32,772 nucleotides of DNA, from contig ONLL01000038.1 in the NCBI GenBank assembly GCA_900318685.1, forward strand, positions 1-32,772, written 5' to 3'. A model generated the notes under the pieces. That model was not told where the DNA came from and ran no database searches. It was given only the letters and a program-made list of their open reading frames with translations. The DNA comes from an uncultured Prevotellaceae bacterium (GTDB lineage Bacteria; Bacteroidota; Bacteroidia; Bacteroidales; Bacteroidaceae). Numbering within the stretch: position 1 is the first letter of the stretch; every line of letters starts with the position of its first letter. Below are positions 7,356 to 15,769 of the stretch, piece after piece. The position numbers and the translations under genes are program-made.

Positions 7356-7781
7356 ATGGAGAACAGAATACGCCATGAAGGAATCATAGAGGCGGTCGAC
7401 GGAGCGAAAGCAAGGGTGAGAATCCTGCAAGTATCGGCCTGTGCCGGCTGCAAAATTGCTTCGCATTGCCACACCTCGGATTCGAAGGAGAAAATTGTAG
7501 ACGTCGACATAGCCGGTCGGCCGCAGCAATGGCACGTGGGTCAGAGCGTAGTGGTTTCGACACAAAGCACGATGGCGGGCAAGGCGTTGCTCATAGGCTT
7601 CGGGCTGCCTCTGTTGCTGATGATGGCAGTGCTCGTGGCATGCATGGCTGCCGGCTGCAGTGAGGGAATCACTGCCCTGTTCATGATCTTCGCGCTCGTA
7701 CCTTATTATATAATAGTTTGGCTGCGGCGCGACAATATAGCCCGACAAATCACATTCAGACTGGAAGAAACAAACGAATAA
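7356..7781 (+). CDS. rseC: RseC/MucC-family membrane protein, first gene of the rnf operon
   Basis: The 141-residue protein has the RseC family layout: an N-terminal domain beginning MENRIRHEGIIEAVDG with a cysteine motif CAGCKIASHC (about residues 29-38), a small beta domain, then two membrane helices (about 75-95 and 102-120). In E. coli the family member acts with Rnf-like (Rsx) proteins in reducing SoxR and modulates sigma-E. In Bacteroidetes it commonly precedes rnfB. The start is fixed by the family N-terminus although it lies only 8 bases after the -7 box. rnfB follows after 16 bases. The role here is most likely an Rnf accessory, possibly in iron-sulfur or redox handling. Confidence 0.85.
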   Translation: MENRIRHEGIIEAVDGAKARVRILQVSACAGCKIASHCHTSDSKEKIVDVDIAGRPQQWHVGQSVVVSTQSTMAGKALLIGFGLPLLLMMAVLVACMAAGCSEGITALFMIFALVPYYIIVWLRRDNIARQITFRLEETNE

Positions 7782-7797
7782 AAACAAAGCATTATTT

Positions 7798-8673
7798 ATG
7801 AATTTCATCTTGATTGCAGTGACAGTGCTTGGAGCAATAGGAATCATAGCAGCGCTTGTGCTCTATGTTTGCTCGAAGCGGTTTGCTGTGTATGAAGACC
7901 CGCGACTGGCACAGGTCAATGAGCTGTTGCCGGGAGCCAACTGTGGCGGATGCGGGTTCGCTGGATGCGGCGGTATGGCCGACGCACTGGTGAAGGGTGC
8001 CGATGCCGGCAGCCTGGAAGGGCTCAACTGCCCTGTGGGTGGCAGCGAGGTGATGACTCGCGTGGCTGACTTGCTGGGAATGGCCATCGCTCAGGGCGAG
8101 CCGAAGGTGGCAGTGGTGCGATGCAACGGCAGTTGCGTGTCGCGTCCACGTATTGCCGAATATGGCGGACTGCGCTCCTGTGCTGTCATGAATGCCTGCT
8201 GTGCCGGTGAGACGGCCTGTGGCTTCGGATGTCTGGGATGTGGCGACTGCGTGGCAGCCTGTCAGTTTGATGCCATCCACCTCAATCCTGAGACGAACCT
8301 GCCGGAAGTCGACGACGACAAGTGTACGGCCTGTGGTGCCTGTACCAAGGCCTGCCCGCGTGGCATCATCGAACTGCGCAAGAAGGGCATCAAGGGACGC
8401 CGCGTATTCGTGTCGTGCGTAAACAAAGACAAGGGTGCCGTGTCGATGAAGGCTTGCAAGGTGAGCTGCATCGGCTGTGGCAAGTGCGTCAGGGAATGTA
8501 AGTTCGAGGCCATCACCCTCGGACAGAACCTCTCGTACATCGATGCCGACAAGTGCCGTCTCTGCCGCAAGTGCGTGGAGGCTTGTCCCACTCACGCCAT
8601 ACGTGCCGTCAACTTCCCTGCACCCAAACCCGTTGAACCTAAACCAGAAGAAGGAAAGGAGGTGACAGCATGA
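7798..8673 (+). CDS. rnfB: Rnf complex iron-sulfur subunit B
   Basis: The 291-residue subunit has an N-terminal membrane helix (about 2-25), then the RnfB cluster motif NCGGCGFAGCGG (about 47-58). Four CxxCxxCxxxC ferredoxin motifs follow: CLGCGDCVAAC, CTACGACTKAC, CIGCGKCVREC and CRLCRKCVEAC. It is the likely entry point for electrons from reduced ferredoxin, which the Rnf complex passes to NAD+ while exporting Na+ or H+ across the inner membrane. The C-terminus is a short Pro/Lys/Glu tail. The gene overlaps rnfC by 4 bases (ATGA), which indicates translational coupling. Confidence 0.95.
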   Translation: MNFILIAVTVLGAIGIIAALVLYVCSKRFAVYEDPRLAQVNELLPGANCGGCGFAGCGGMADALVKGADAGSLEGLNCPVGGSEVMTRVADLLGMAIAQGEPKVAVVRCNGSCVSRPRIAEYGGLRSCAVMNACCAGETACGFGCLGCGDCVAACQFDAIHLNPETNLPEVDDDKCTACGACTKACPRGIIELRKKGIKGRRVFVSCVNKDKGAVSMKACKVSCIGCGKCVRECKFEAITLGQNLSYIDADKCRLCRKCVEACPTHAIRAVNFPAPKPVEPKPEEGKEVTA

Positions 8674-10037
8674 ACATTCGCACATTCCGCATAGGAGGCA
8701 TTCATCCTGAAGAAAACAAGCTGACCCACGAGGTGCCCACAGTCGTGGCAGCACTGCCCAGCCAGGCCATTTTCCCGCTCTCGCAGCACATCGGTGCTCC
8801 TGCCAGTCCCATCGTACAGAAAGGCGACAAGGTGAAGGTGGGCACGAAGATTGCAGAGGCGGGCGGCTTTGTGTCGGCTCCCATTTTCTCGTCGGTCAGC
8901 GGCACTGTGCTGAAGATCGACACAGCCATCGATGCCACGGGCTATCGCAAGCCTGCCATCATCATCAACGTCGAAGGCGACGAGTGGGAGGAGACCATAG
9001 ACCGGTCGACAAAGCTGGAGCTGCTGAAGGATCATCCTGAGCTGACGCCCGAGGAGATCGTACTGCGCATCAAGAACGCAGGAGTTGTGGGCATGGGAGG
9101 CGCCTGCTTCCCCACATTCATCAAGCTCACCCCTCCCCCTACGGCCAAGGCTGAGTGCGTGATTATCAACGCCGTGGAGTGCGAGCCGTACATCACAGCC
9201 GATTACCGTTTGATGATGGAGCATGCCGACGAGATCATCGTTGGCCTCGAGCTGCTGATGAAGGCAGCCAAGGTAACGACGGGCTACATCGGCATCGAGA
9301 CCAACAAGCCCCAGGCCATCGAGCTGCTCACGAAGAAGTGTGGCGAGGCATTCGATGCCTCGGCCTATCACGTAGAGGTCGTCCCCCTGAAACAGCGCTA
9401 CCCACAAGGTGGCGAGAAACAGCTGGTCGATGCCGTTATCCGTCGGCAAGTGCCTGCACCTCCCGCCATCCCCGTCAACGTAGGCGCTATCGTGCAGAAC
9501 GTAGGTACAGCCTTTGCCGTCTATCAGGCAGTGATGAAGCACAAGCCGCTGTTTGAGCGCTACACCACCGTCACTGGCAAACTGCTGAAAAATCCCGGCA
9601 ACTTCCTCGTGCGCATGGGAACACCGATGGGCGACCTCATCGAGGCTTGTGGAGGAATGCCCGAGGGTGACAACAAGTTGCTTGCAGGAGGGCCGATGAT
9701 GGGCAAGGCGCTCACCTCGACCGAAGTGCCCATCTGCAAGGGTACAAACTCGGTGACCATCCTCTCGGGCAGCGATGCCAGACGACAGGAGCCGCAGCCC
9801 TGCATCCGCTGCGCCAAGTGCGTCAGCGCCTGTCCCATGGGCCTGGAGCCTTATCTGCTGGCCCGTCTGTCGGCTTTCAAGCTTTGGGAGAAGGCTGAGC
9901 ATGAGGACATCGTCAGCTGCATAGAATGCGGCTCGTGCCAGTTCACTTGTCCTGCCCACCGTCCGCTGCTCGACAACATCCGTCAGGGCAAGACAACGGT
10001 GATGGGAATCATCAGAGCCAGGAGTGCAAAGAAATAA
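8670..10037 (+). CDS. rnfC: Rnf complex subunit C, NADH/FMN-binding
   Basis: The 455-residue protein has the RnfC layout: an N-terminal lipoyl-like domain (GGIHPEENKLT start), a Complex I 51-kDa-like Rossmann core with GVVGMGGACFPTFIKL (about 129-144) and NAVECEPYITADYR, and two C-terminal cluster motifs CIRCAKCVSACPMG (about 379-392) and CIECGSCQFTCPAH. It binds FMN and NAD(H) on the cytoplasmic side. The start overlaps the rnfB stop. Unlike the other tight joints of this operon, a 75-bp gap with an 8-bp repeat separates it from rnfD. Confidence 0.95.
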   Translation: MNIRTFRIGGIHPEENKLTHEVPTVVAALPSQAIFPLSQHIGAPASPIVQKGDKVKVGTKIAEAGGFVSAPIFSSVSGTVLKIDTAIDATGYRKPAIIINVEGDEWEETIDRSTKLELLKDHPELTPEEIVLRIKNAGVVGMGGACFPTFIKLTPPPTAKAECVIINAVECEPYITADYRLMMEHADEIIVGLELLMKAAKVTTGYIGIETNKPQAIELLTKKCGEAFDASAYHVEVVPLKQRYPQGGEKQLVDAVIRRQVPAPPAIPVNVGAIVQNVGTAFAVYQAVMKHKPLFERYTTVTGKLLKNPGNFLVRMGTPMGDLIEACGGMPEGDNKLLAGGPMMGKALTSTEVPICKGTNSVTILSGSDARRQEPQPCIRCAKCVSACPMGLEPYLLARLSAFKLWEKAEHEDIVSCIECGSCQFTCPAHRPLLDNIRQGKTTVMGIIRARSAKK

Positions 10038-10038
10038 T

Positions 10039-10103
10039 TCGAAAAATCACAAGTTCCGAAATATCGAAATCCCGAAAAATCGAAACATCGAAATCCCGAA
10101 ATC
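10039..10103 (+). repeat. 8-bp degenerate tandem array between rnfC and rnfD
   Basis: Starting one base after the rnfC stop, units related to TCGAAATC repeat; five in exact 8-bp register run 10064-10103 (TCGAAATC, CCGAAAAA, TCGAAACA, TCGAAATC, CCGAAATC), with more degenerate copies from 10039. It is the only sizeable gap in an operon whose other junctions overlap or are under 25 bp. Confidence 0.8.
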
Positions 10104-10112
10104 CAATAAACG

Positions 10113-11114
10113 ATGAGCAAATTAATCGTATCACTATCACCCCACGCACACGGCAACGACTCCGTAGAGCGCAACATGCGAGGCGTCATCATCGCCCTTA
10201 TGCCCGCGCTGCTCGTGTCGTTCCTCTATTTCGGCATAGGATCGGCCATCGTGTGCCTGTCCAGCGTCGCTGCCTGTGTCTTCTTCGAGTGGGCCATCAA
10301 CAAATACATTCTGAAGAACCCGCGCAACACCATTGCCGACGGGTCGGCAGCACTCACTGGACTGCTGCTGGGCATGAACCTGCCCTCCAACCTCCCCATC
10401 TGGATCATCATCATCGGTGCGCTCTTTGCCATAGGCGTGGCGAAGATGACCTTCGGCGGACTGGGCAACAACATCTTCAACCCGGCACTCGTCGGACGCT
10501 GCGCACTACTCGTGGCCTTCCCCGCACAGATGACCAGCTGGCCGCTACCTGGCCACCTGCTCTCCTATACCGACGCAGTCACGGGAGCTACACCGCTGGC
10601 AGTGATGAAGCAGGCCATACAGACTGGCGACATGAACGTGCTCAACCAACTGCCTGATGCCTTCAACCTGCTGCTGGGCGACTACTCACTCGGAGGAGGT
10701 GCCGGCACGATAGGCGAGATCTGCGGACTGGCACTGATCATGGGCTTTGTGTATATGCTATGGAAGAAAATCATCACCTGGCACATTCCGGTGTCCATCA
10801 TCGGCACGGTATTCGTGTTCAGCGCCATCATGCACCTCATCAACCCCATCTATGCCGATCCCACGACGGTCATTCTCAGTGGCGGTCTGCTCCTGGGTGC
10901 CATCTTCATGGCCACTGACTACGTCACTTCGCCCATGACTCCCAAGGGACAGATTATCTACGGTGTCAGCATCGGACTGCTCACCATCGTCATCCGCAAC
11001 TGGGGCAGCTATCCTGAGGGAATGTCGTTTGCTATTCTCATCATGAATGCATTCACACCACTGATCAATAACTATGTGAAGCCCAAGCGCTTCGGAGAGG
11101 AGGTAGGGAAATGA
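10113..11114 (+). CDS. rnfD: Rnf complex membrane subunit D, covalent FMN
   Basis: The 333-residue protein has about nine hydrophobic segments. It carries the flavinylation motif TDAVTGAT, with T160 as the expected covalent FMN acceptor, followed by the periplasmic loop and further helices. The loop GGLGNNIFNPALVGR (about 115-129) is typical of RnfD/NqrB. Its start follows the tandem array and has no separate promoter visible; it overlaps rnfG by 4 bases. Length and motifs are normal for the family. Confidence 0.95.
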   Translation: MSKLIVSLSPHAHGNDSVERNMRGVIIALMPALLVSFLYFGIGSAIVCLSSVAACVFFEWAINKYILKNPRNTIADGSAALTGLLLGMNLPSNLPIWIIIIGALFAIGVAKMTFGGLGNNIFNPALVGRCALLVAFPAQMTSWPLPGHLLSYTDAVTGATPLAVMKQAIQTGDMNVLNQLPDAFNLLLGDYSLGGGAGTIGEICGLALIMGFVYMLWKKIITWHIPVSIIGTVFVFSAIMHLINPIYADPTTVILSGGLLLGAIFMATDYVTSPMTPKGQIIYGVSIGLLTIVIRNWGSYPEGMSFAILIMNAFTPLINNYVKPKRFGEEVGK

Positions 11115-11719
11115 AAAAGCTACAGTCGTCACTCACCAACATGGTGATCGTGCTCACGGGCGTTGCTGTGGTCATGGGGGCCGTGCTGGCATTCGTCAAC
11201 CACATGACCAGCGGCCCCATCAACCAGCAGAAGCAGCAGGCACTCACCAATGGCATTAAGACGGTCATGGCCAGCAATGACGTCGAAGTCACCAGCACTG
11301 ACACCATCGTTCAAAATGATGCCAAAGGCCGACAGCAGACTTTCATCGTCTACAACACCGCAAAGGGCGCTGCCGTTGAGAGTTCAACGATGGGCTTCGG
11401 CGGAACGTTGAAGGTGCTCGTGGGATTCGATCCTGAAGGCACCATCCTCGGCTACACCCTGCTGGAACATCAGGAGACGCCGGGCCTCGGAGCCAAGGCC
11501 GACCAGTGGTTCCAGAAAGGACAGAAGGGATGCATCGTCGGTCTCAACCCTGCCAATGGTCTCACCGTATCGAAAGATGGCGGACAAGTCGATGCCATCA
11601 CTGCCTCAACCATCACCAGCCGCGCCTTCCTGCTTGCTGTCACCAATGCCTACAATGCCTATAAAGGCAATAGCACTGACGCTGCCACTGGCGCTTCGCA
11701 AATCAAAAAGGAGGAATAA
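11111..11719 (+). CDS. rnfG: Rnf complex subunit G, covalent FMN
   Basis: The 202-residue protein has a single N-terminal membrane helix (about 9-30) and a periplasmic FMN-binding domain. The flavinylation motif is DAITAST with T167 as the expected phosphoester-linked residue. The block HQETPGLGAKADQWF (about 120-134) is highly characteristic. It overlaps rnfD by ATGA and is 3 bases from rnfE. A flavin transferase (ApbE) would be needed and is not in this window. Confidence 0.95.
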   Translation: MKKLQSSLTNMVIVLTGVAVVMGAVLAFVNHMTSGPINQQKQQALTNGIKTVMASNDVEVTSTDTIVQNDAKGRQQTFIVYNTAKGAAVESSTMGFGGTLKVLVGFDPEGTILGYTLLEHQETPGLGAKADQWFQKGQKGCIVGLNPANGLTVSKDGGQVDAITASTITSRAFLLAVTNAYNAYKGNSTDAATGASQIKKEE

Positions 11720-11722
11720 GCT

Positions 11723-12307
11723 ATGAGTTATATCAATATCATCAAAAACGGCATCGTCAAGGAGAACCCCACGTTCGTCCTGATGTTGGGCATGTGCCCC
11801 ACCCTGGCCACCACCACATCGGCCATCAACGGACTGTCGATGGGACTGGCAACAATGGTAGTGCTCATCTGCACCAACGTCGTCATCTCACTGCTCAAGA
11901 GTCTGACACCCGATAAGGTGCGCATACCTGTATTCATCGTAGTCATCGCTGCTTTCGTCACCATCCTGCAGCTGGTGATCAAGGCTTACCTGCCCGACGT
12001 AGACAAAGCCCTCGGACTGTTCATACCGCTCATCGTGGTCAACTGCATCATCCTTGGCCGTGCCGAGGCCTTCGCAGCCAAGAACACACCGGTGGCAGCT
12101 CTCTTCGACGGCATCGGCATCGGACTGGGATTCACGCTGGCACTCACCCTCCTGGGCATCGTGCGCGAGCTGCTGGGAGCAGGAGCCATCTTCGGATTCA
12201 CGCTGCTGCCCGAAACCACCAACATCCTCCTCTTCATCCTCCCGCCAGGAGCATTCATCTCGCTGGGATTCCTCATCGCGATAGTCAATAAACTCCGCAA
12301 TTCGTAA
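11723..12307 (+). CDS. rnfE: Rnf complex integral membrane subunit E
   Basis: The 194-residue protein is almost entirely hydrophobic with about six helices, as in RnfE/NqrD. Conserved features are the start IIKNGIVKENPTFVLMLGMCPTLA, a Cys in ICTNVVISLL and the repeat-related VVNCIILGRAEAFA. Those cysteines bind an intramembrane iron-sulfur centre shared with RnfA in known complexes. Spacing to both neighbours (3 and 21 bases) supports one transcript. Confidence 0.94.
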   Translation: MSYINIIKNGIVKENPTFVLMLGMCPTLATTTSAINGLSMGLATMVVLICTNVVISLLKSLTPDKVRIPVFIVVIAAFVTILQLVIKAYLPDVDKALGLFIPLIVVNCIILGRAEAFAAKNTPVAALFDGIGIGLGFTLALTLLGIVRELLGAGAIFGFTLLPETTNILLFILPPGAFISLGFLIAIVNKLRNS

Positions 12308-12328
12308 CAACGTCATAACGAAAAGACA

Positions 12329-12931
12329 ATGGAATACATTCTCATTTTCATTAGCGCCATCTTCGTCAACAATATCGTTCTGGCACAGTTCCTGGGCATC
12401 TGCCCCTTCCTGGGCGTATCCAAGAAAATCGACACCTCGCTGGGTATGTCGGCAGCAGTGGCTTTCGTCATGGTGTTGGCAACCATCGTCACATGGCTCG
12501 TGCAGACATACGTGCTGACACCCAACGGCCTGGACTACCTCCAGACCATCGTCTTCATACTCGTCATCGCTTCTCTTGTGCAGATGGTCGAGATCATCCT
12601 GAAGAAGGTGTCACCTGCGCTCTATCAGGCACTGGGCATTTTCCTCCCGCTCATCACCACCAACTGTGCCGTCCTCGGCGTGGCCATCCTGGTCATTCAG
12701 AAGGACTATAACCTCGCACAGTCGGTGATGTACGCATTCTCCACGGCTCTAGGCTTCGGACTGGCACTCACCGTCTTTGCCGGAATGCGCGAGCAGCTGG
12801 AGACGACGAATATCCCCAAAGGCATGCGTGGAATGGCCATCGTGCTCATCTCAGCCGGTCTGCTCAGCCTGGCCTTCATGGGATTCTCGGGTGTCGACGG
12901 AGGACTGCGCCGGCTCTTCGGAATGGAATAA
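12329..12931 (+). CDS. rnfA: Rnf complex integral membrane subunit A
   Basis: The 200-residue, six-helix protein starts MEYILIFISAIFVNNIVLAQ, the typical RnfA beginning. It has the cysteine-bearing turns FLGICPFLGVS (about residues 21-31) and TTNCAVLGVAIL (about 110-121), inverted relatives of those in RnfE. Last gene of the operon: the next 94 bases contain the htpG promoter and no obvious T-tract terminator. Confidence 0.95.
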   Translation: MEYILIFISAIFVNNIVLAQFLGICPFLGVSKKIDTSLGMSAAVAFVMVLATIVTWLVQTYVLTPNGLDYLQTIVFILVIASLVQMVEIILKKVSPALYQALGIFLPLITTNCAVLGVAILVIQKDYNLAQSVMYAFSTALGFGLALTVFAGMREQLETTNIPKGMRGMAIVLISAGLLSLAFMGFSGVDGGLRRLFGME

Positions 12932-12955
12932 AAGAACGCGCCATAATAGTGCCTC

Positions 12956-12969
12956 GCCACAATTGTGGC
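12956..12969. promoter_or_regulatory. 14-bp perfect palindrome overlapping the htpG -24 element
   Basis: GCCACAATTGTGGC is fully self-complementary, and its right half supplies TGGC of the -24 element. This placement suits an operator for a repressor or other dimeric protein that competes with sigma-54 polymerase. It could also be a short 3' hairpin for the rnf transcript, although the 5-bp arms and absence of a T-tract argue against that. Confidence 0.5.
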
Positions 12970-12981
12970 ACGGTATTTGCA
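12966..12981 (+). promoter_or_regulatory. Sigma-54 (RpoN) type promoter for htpG
   Basis: TGGCACGGTATTTGCA has the invariant GG and GC spaced by ten bases and agrees with the TGGCAC-N5-TTGCW consensus at every defined position. Transcription would begin near 12992, giving a leader of about 34 nt to the ATG at 13026. No exact TAnnTTTG box is seen in the same gap. Confidence 0.65.
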
Positions 12982-13025
12982 TATAGTCTTGTCAGAACAT
13001 TAATTAAATATTAAGCAAGAAGACT

Positions 13026-15080
13026 ATGCAAAAAGGTAACATTGGCGTAACGACCGAGAACATATTTCCGGTCATCAAGAAATTTCTCTACAGTGATCAC
13101 GAAATATTCCTTCGTGAGATGGTGTCAAATGCTGTCGATGCGACACAGAAGCTGAAGACACTACAAGAAAAAGGCGAGTTCAAGGGCGAACTGGGCGACC
13201 TGACCGTGCACATCGCTTTCGATGCCGACAAGGGCACGATCACCATCAGCGACCACGGTATCGGCATGACCGAGGAGGAGATCGACAAGTATATCAACCA
13301 GATTGCCTTCTCAGGTGTCAACGACTTCCTGGAGAAATACAAGGACAATGCCAACAACATCATCGGACACTTCGGACTGGGATTCTACTCCAGCTTCATG
13401 GTGTCGAAGAAAGTGGAGATCATCACCCGCTCATACAAGGATGATGCCAAGGCCGTGAAATGGAGCTGCGACGGCAGTCCTGCCTACGAGATTGACGATG
13501 CTGAGCGCGCAGAGCGAGGCACTGACGTCATTCTCTACATCGACGACGACTGCAAGGAGTTCCTCGACAAGTACAAGCTGGAGCAGTTGCTGCAGAAGTA
13601 CTGCAAATTCCTGCCCGTGCCCGTCGCCTTCGGTAAGAAGACAGAGTGGAAGGACGGCAAACAGGTGGACACTGCCGAGGACAATATTATTAATAATGTG
13701 GAGCCCCTGTGGACCAAGACTCCGTCGACACTGAAAGACGAAGACTACAAATCGTTCTACCGCACGCTCTATCCCATGCAGGATGAGCCGCTGTTCTGGA
13801 TCCACCTCAACGTCGACTATCCCTTCCATCTCACTGGAATCCTCTACTTCCCCCGCATCAAGAGTTCACTGGAACTGCAGAAGAACCGCATTCAGCTCTA
13901 TTGTAATCAGGTGTTCGTCACAGATCAGGTCGAAGGCGTAGTGCCTGAGTTCCTCACACTGCTCCACGGTGTGATCGACTCGCCCGACATTCCCCTCAAC
14001 GTATCACGCAGCTACCTCCAGAGCGACCGCGAGGTGAAGAAGATCTCGACGTACATCACCAAGAAGGTGAGCGACCGCCTGAAGGCCATCTTCAGCGAGG
14101 ACCGCAAGGCCTACGAGGAGAAATGGGACGACCTGAAACTCTTCATCAACTATGGCATCCTCACCGAGGAGAACTTCTACGACCGTGCCAAGGAATTCTC
14201 ACTGATGAAGGACACCGAAGGTAAATTCTTCACCTTCGACGAGTATCGCACGCTGATCGAGGCCGCACAGAAGGACAAGGACGGCAACCTCATCTACCTC
14301 TATGCCACTGACCGCGACGAGCAATATAGCTACATCAAGGCCGCACAGGACAAGGGCTACTCTGTGCTCCTGCTCGACGGACAGCTCGACGTGCCTTGTC
14401 TGCAGACATTGGAACAGAAATTTGAGAAGAGCCGCTTCACACGTGTTGATGCCGACACCATCGACCACCTCATCCAGAAGGACGATGCTCCCAAGGAGAT
14501 GCTGAAAGATGACGAGCGTGACAATTTGTCAGCCGTCTTCCAGTCACAACTGCCAAAACTTGACAAGACAGAGTTCATCGTCGAGGTTAATGCCCTCGGT
14601 GAGGAGCAGCGTCCTGTGGTGATCACCCAGAATGAGTGGATGCGACGCATGAAGGAGATGAGCCGCTATCAGAGTGGTATGGCATTCTACGGACAGCTGC
14701 CCGACTCGTTCAACCTCGTGCTCAACAGCGATCATCGTCTGGTGAAGCAGGTGCTCAATGAAGCACAGACTACGCTCAGCGAGCAGCTGAAGCCCATCGA
14801 GGCCGAGCTACGCGGACAGGAGGCCCGACTGGCTGCCCTCAACCAGCAGACTGAGAAGCTGAAGCCCGAAGAGGTGACGCAGCAGATGAAGGACGACAAG
14901 GAAGCTACCCAGCATGCCATCGACGAACAGAAAGAAAAGCGCCAAAGTTTGCTGAGCGGGTTCGCTGCCCAGAACGATGTGGTGCACCAGCTCATCGACC
15001 TTGCCCTGCTGCAAAACGGCATGCTGAAGGGTGCCGCCCTCGACGCCTTCCTGCGCAGATCGGTGGATATGATCAAATAA
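13026..15080 (+). CDS. htpG: Molecular chaperone HtpG (Hsp90 family)
   Basis: The 684-residue protein has the GHKL ATPase domain: FLREMVSNAVDATQKL, with the catalytic Glu and the nucleotide-binding Asn; DHGIGMTEEEI; and GHFGLGFYSSFMV (about residues 116-128). The middle domain includes FPRIKSSLELQKNRIQLYCNQVFV and SPDIPLNVSRSYLQSD with the conserved Arg. The C-terminal dimerisation domain follows, with a Gln/Glu/Lys-rich segment around residues 570-640 and no MEEVD tail, as normal in bacteria. The protein refolds or holds clients under stress. It is a single-gene unit behind a sigma-54-type promoter, with a strong hairpin after its stop. Confidence 0.96.
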   Translation: MQKGNIGVTTENIFPVIKKFLYSDHEIFLREMVSNAVDATQKLKTLQEKGEFKGELGDLTVHIAFDADKGTITISDHGIGMTEEEIDKYINQIAFSGVNDFLEKYKDNANNIIGHFGLGFYSSFMVSKKVEIITRSYKDDAKAVKWSCDGSPAYEIDDAERAERGTDVILYIDDDCKEFLDKYKLEQLLQKYCKFLPVPVAFGKKTEWKDGKQVDTAEDNIINNVEPLWTKTPSTLKDEDYKSFYRTLYPMQDEPLFWIHLNVDYPFHLTGILYFPRIKSSLELQKNRIQLYCNQVFVTDQVEGVVPEFLTLLHGVIDSPDIPLNVSRSYLQSDREVKKISTYITKKVSDRLKAIFSEDRKAYEEKWDDLKLFINYGILTEENFYDRAKEFSLMKDTEGKFFTFDEYRTLIEAAQKDKDGNLIYLYATDRDEQYSYIKAAQDKGYSVLLLDGQLDVPCLQTLEQKFEKSRFTRVDADTIDHLIQKDDAPKEMLKDDERDNLSAVFQSQLPKLDKTEFIVEVNALGEEQRPVVITQNEWMRRMKEMSRYQSGMAFYGQLPDSFNLVLNSDHRLVKQVLNEAQTTLSEQLKPIEAELRGQEARLAALNQQTEKLKPEEVTQQMKDDKEATQHAIDEQKEKRQSLLSGFAAQNDVVHQLIDLALLQNGMLKGAALDAFLRRSVDMIK

Positions 15081-15112
15081 TATATTAGACAATGTATAAA
15101 TAGACAAACAAA

Positions 15113-15147
15113 GGCAGGAAAAACTTGCACGTTAAGTTTTTTCTGCC
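15113..15147 (+). terminator. htpG downstream hairpin that also covers the next promoter
   Basis: GGCAGGAAAAACTT pairs with AAGTTTTTTCTGCC (one G-U pair) around a 7-nt loop. It lies 33 bases after the htpG stop. The loop and 5' arm end contain the -33 TTGC, and the 3' arm is most of the -33/-7 spacer of the rubrerythrin promoter. It could be a terminator, a regulatory operator, or both. Confidence 0.65.
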
Positions 15148-15155
15148 TATCTTTG
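15125..15155 (+). promoter_or_regulatory. Bacteroidetes sigma-A promoter for the rubrerythrin gene
   Basis: TTGC (15125-15128), 19 bases, then TATCTTTG (15148-15155). Predicted start of transcription is near 15159, giving a leader of about 36 nt. The open frame's upstream TTG lies inside the -7 box and cannot be the start codon. Confidence 0.75.
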
Positions 15156-15194
15156 CACCGAAATCATTCACTAACCCCAAAAACAAATACTACA

Positions 15195-15752
15195 ATGAAG
15201 AAAAAGTTCATTTGCGCCGTTTGTGGATATATCTACGAAGGCGATGCCGCACCCGAGAAGTGCCCAATCTGTAAAGCTCCTGCCTCTAAGTTCTCTGAGC
15301 TGAAGGAGGAAGGCGAGACCACCTATGCCACCGTTCATCGCATCGGTGACGGCAAGCCCGAGGGCGTCAGCGAGGAAATGATTCAGGACCTGCGCAACCA
15401 CTTCAATGGCGAGTGCGGCGAGGTAGGCATGTACCTGGCTATGGCTCGTCAGGCCGACCGCGAGGGATATCCTGAGATTGCCGAGGCTTTCAAGCGCTAT
15501 GCCTTTGAGGAGGCCGATCACGCCAGCCGCTTTGCTGAGCTGCTGGGCGAGTGCGTGTGGGACACGAAGACAAACCTTGAGAAGCGCGCAGCTGCTGAGG
15601 CAGGTGCATGCGAGGACAAGTTCCGCATCGCAAAGAACGCCAAGGCTGCCGGCTTCGACGCTATCCACGACACCGTGCATGAGATGGCCAAGGACGAAGC
15701 ACGCCACGGAGCAGGCTTCGCTGGACTGCTGAAGCGTTACTTTGGCAAGTAA
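15195..15752 (+). CDS. Reverse rubrerythrin (N-terminal rubredoxin, C-terminal diiron)
   Basis: The 185-residue protein opens with a compact rubredoxin-like module ([10 protein letters not shown] and CPICKAP, about residues 7-28). A ferritin-like four-helix domain with diiron ligands follows: a Glu in [24 protein letters not shown], and [12 protein letters not shown]. Classical rubrerythrins carry the rubredoxin module at the C-terminus; this order defines the reverse type. These enzymes reduce hydrogen peroxide (and O2) using electrons from NAD(P)H oxidoreductases and protect anaerobes against air. The ATG at 15195 is chosen because the longer frame would start inside the promoter. The gene sits between two unusual hairpins. 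Confidence 0.92.
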   Translation: MKKKFICAVCGYIYEGDAAPEKCPICKAPASKFSELKEEGETTYATVHRIGDGKPEGVSEEMIQDLRNHFNGECGEVGMYLAMARQADREGYPEIAEAFKRYAFEEADHASRFAELLGECVWDTKTNLEKRAAAEAGACEDKFRIAKNAKAAGFDAIHDTVHEMAKDEARHGAGFAGLLKRYFGK

Positions 15753-15769
15753 TGGCACAATAAATCACG

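Noticed and set aside
15153-15194. N-terminally extended rubrerythrin (and similar TTG/GTG extensions of hlyD, the alkD-like gene, ClC and the giant gene)
   Set aside because: The extra codons of rubrerythrin, hlyD and the giant gene overlap their own promoter boxes; the others lie in a tandem array or overlap the previous stop and do not match family N-termini.
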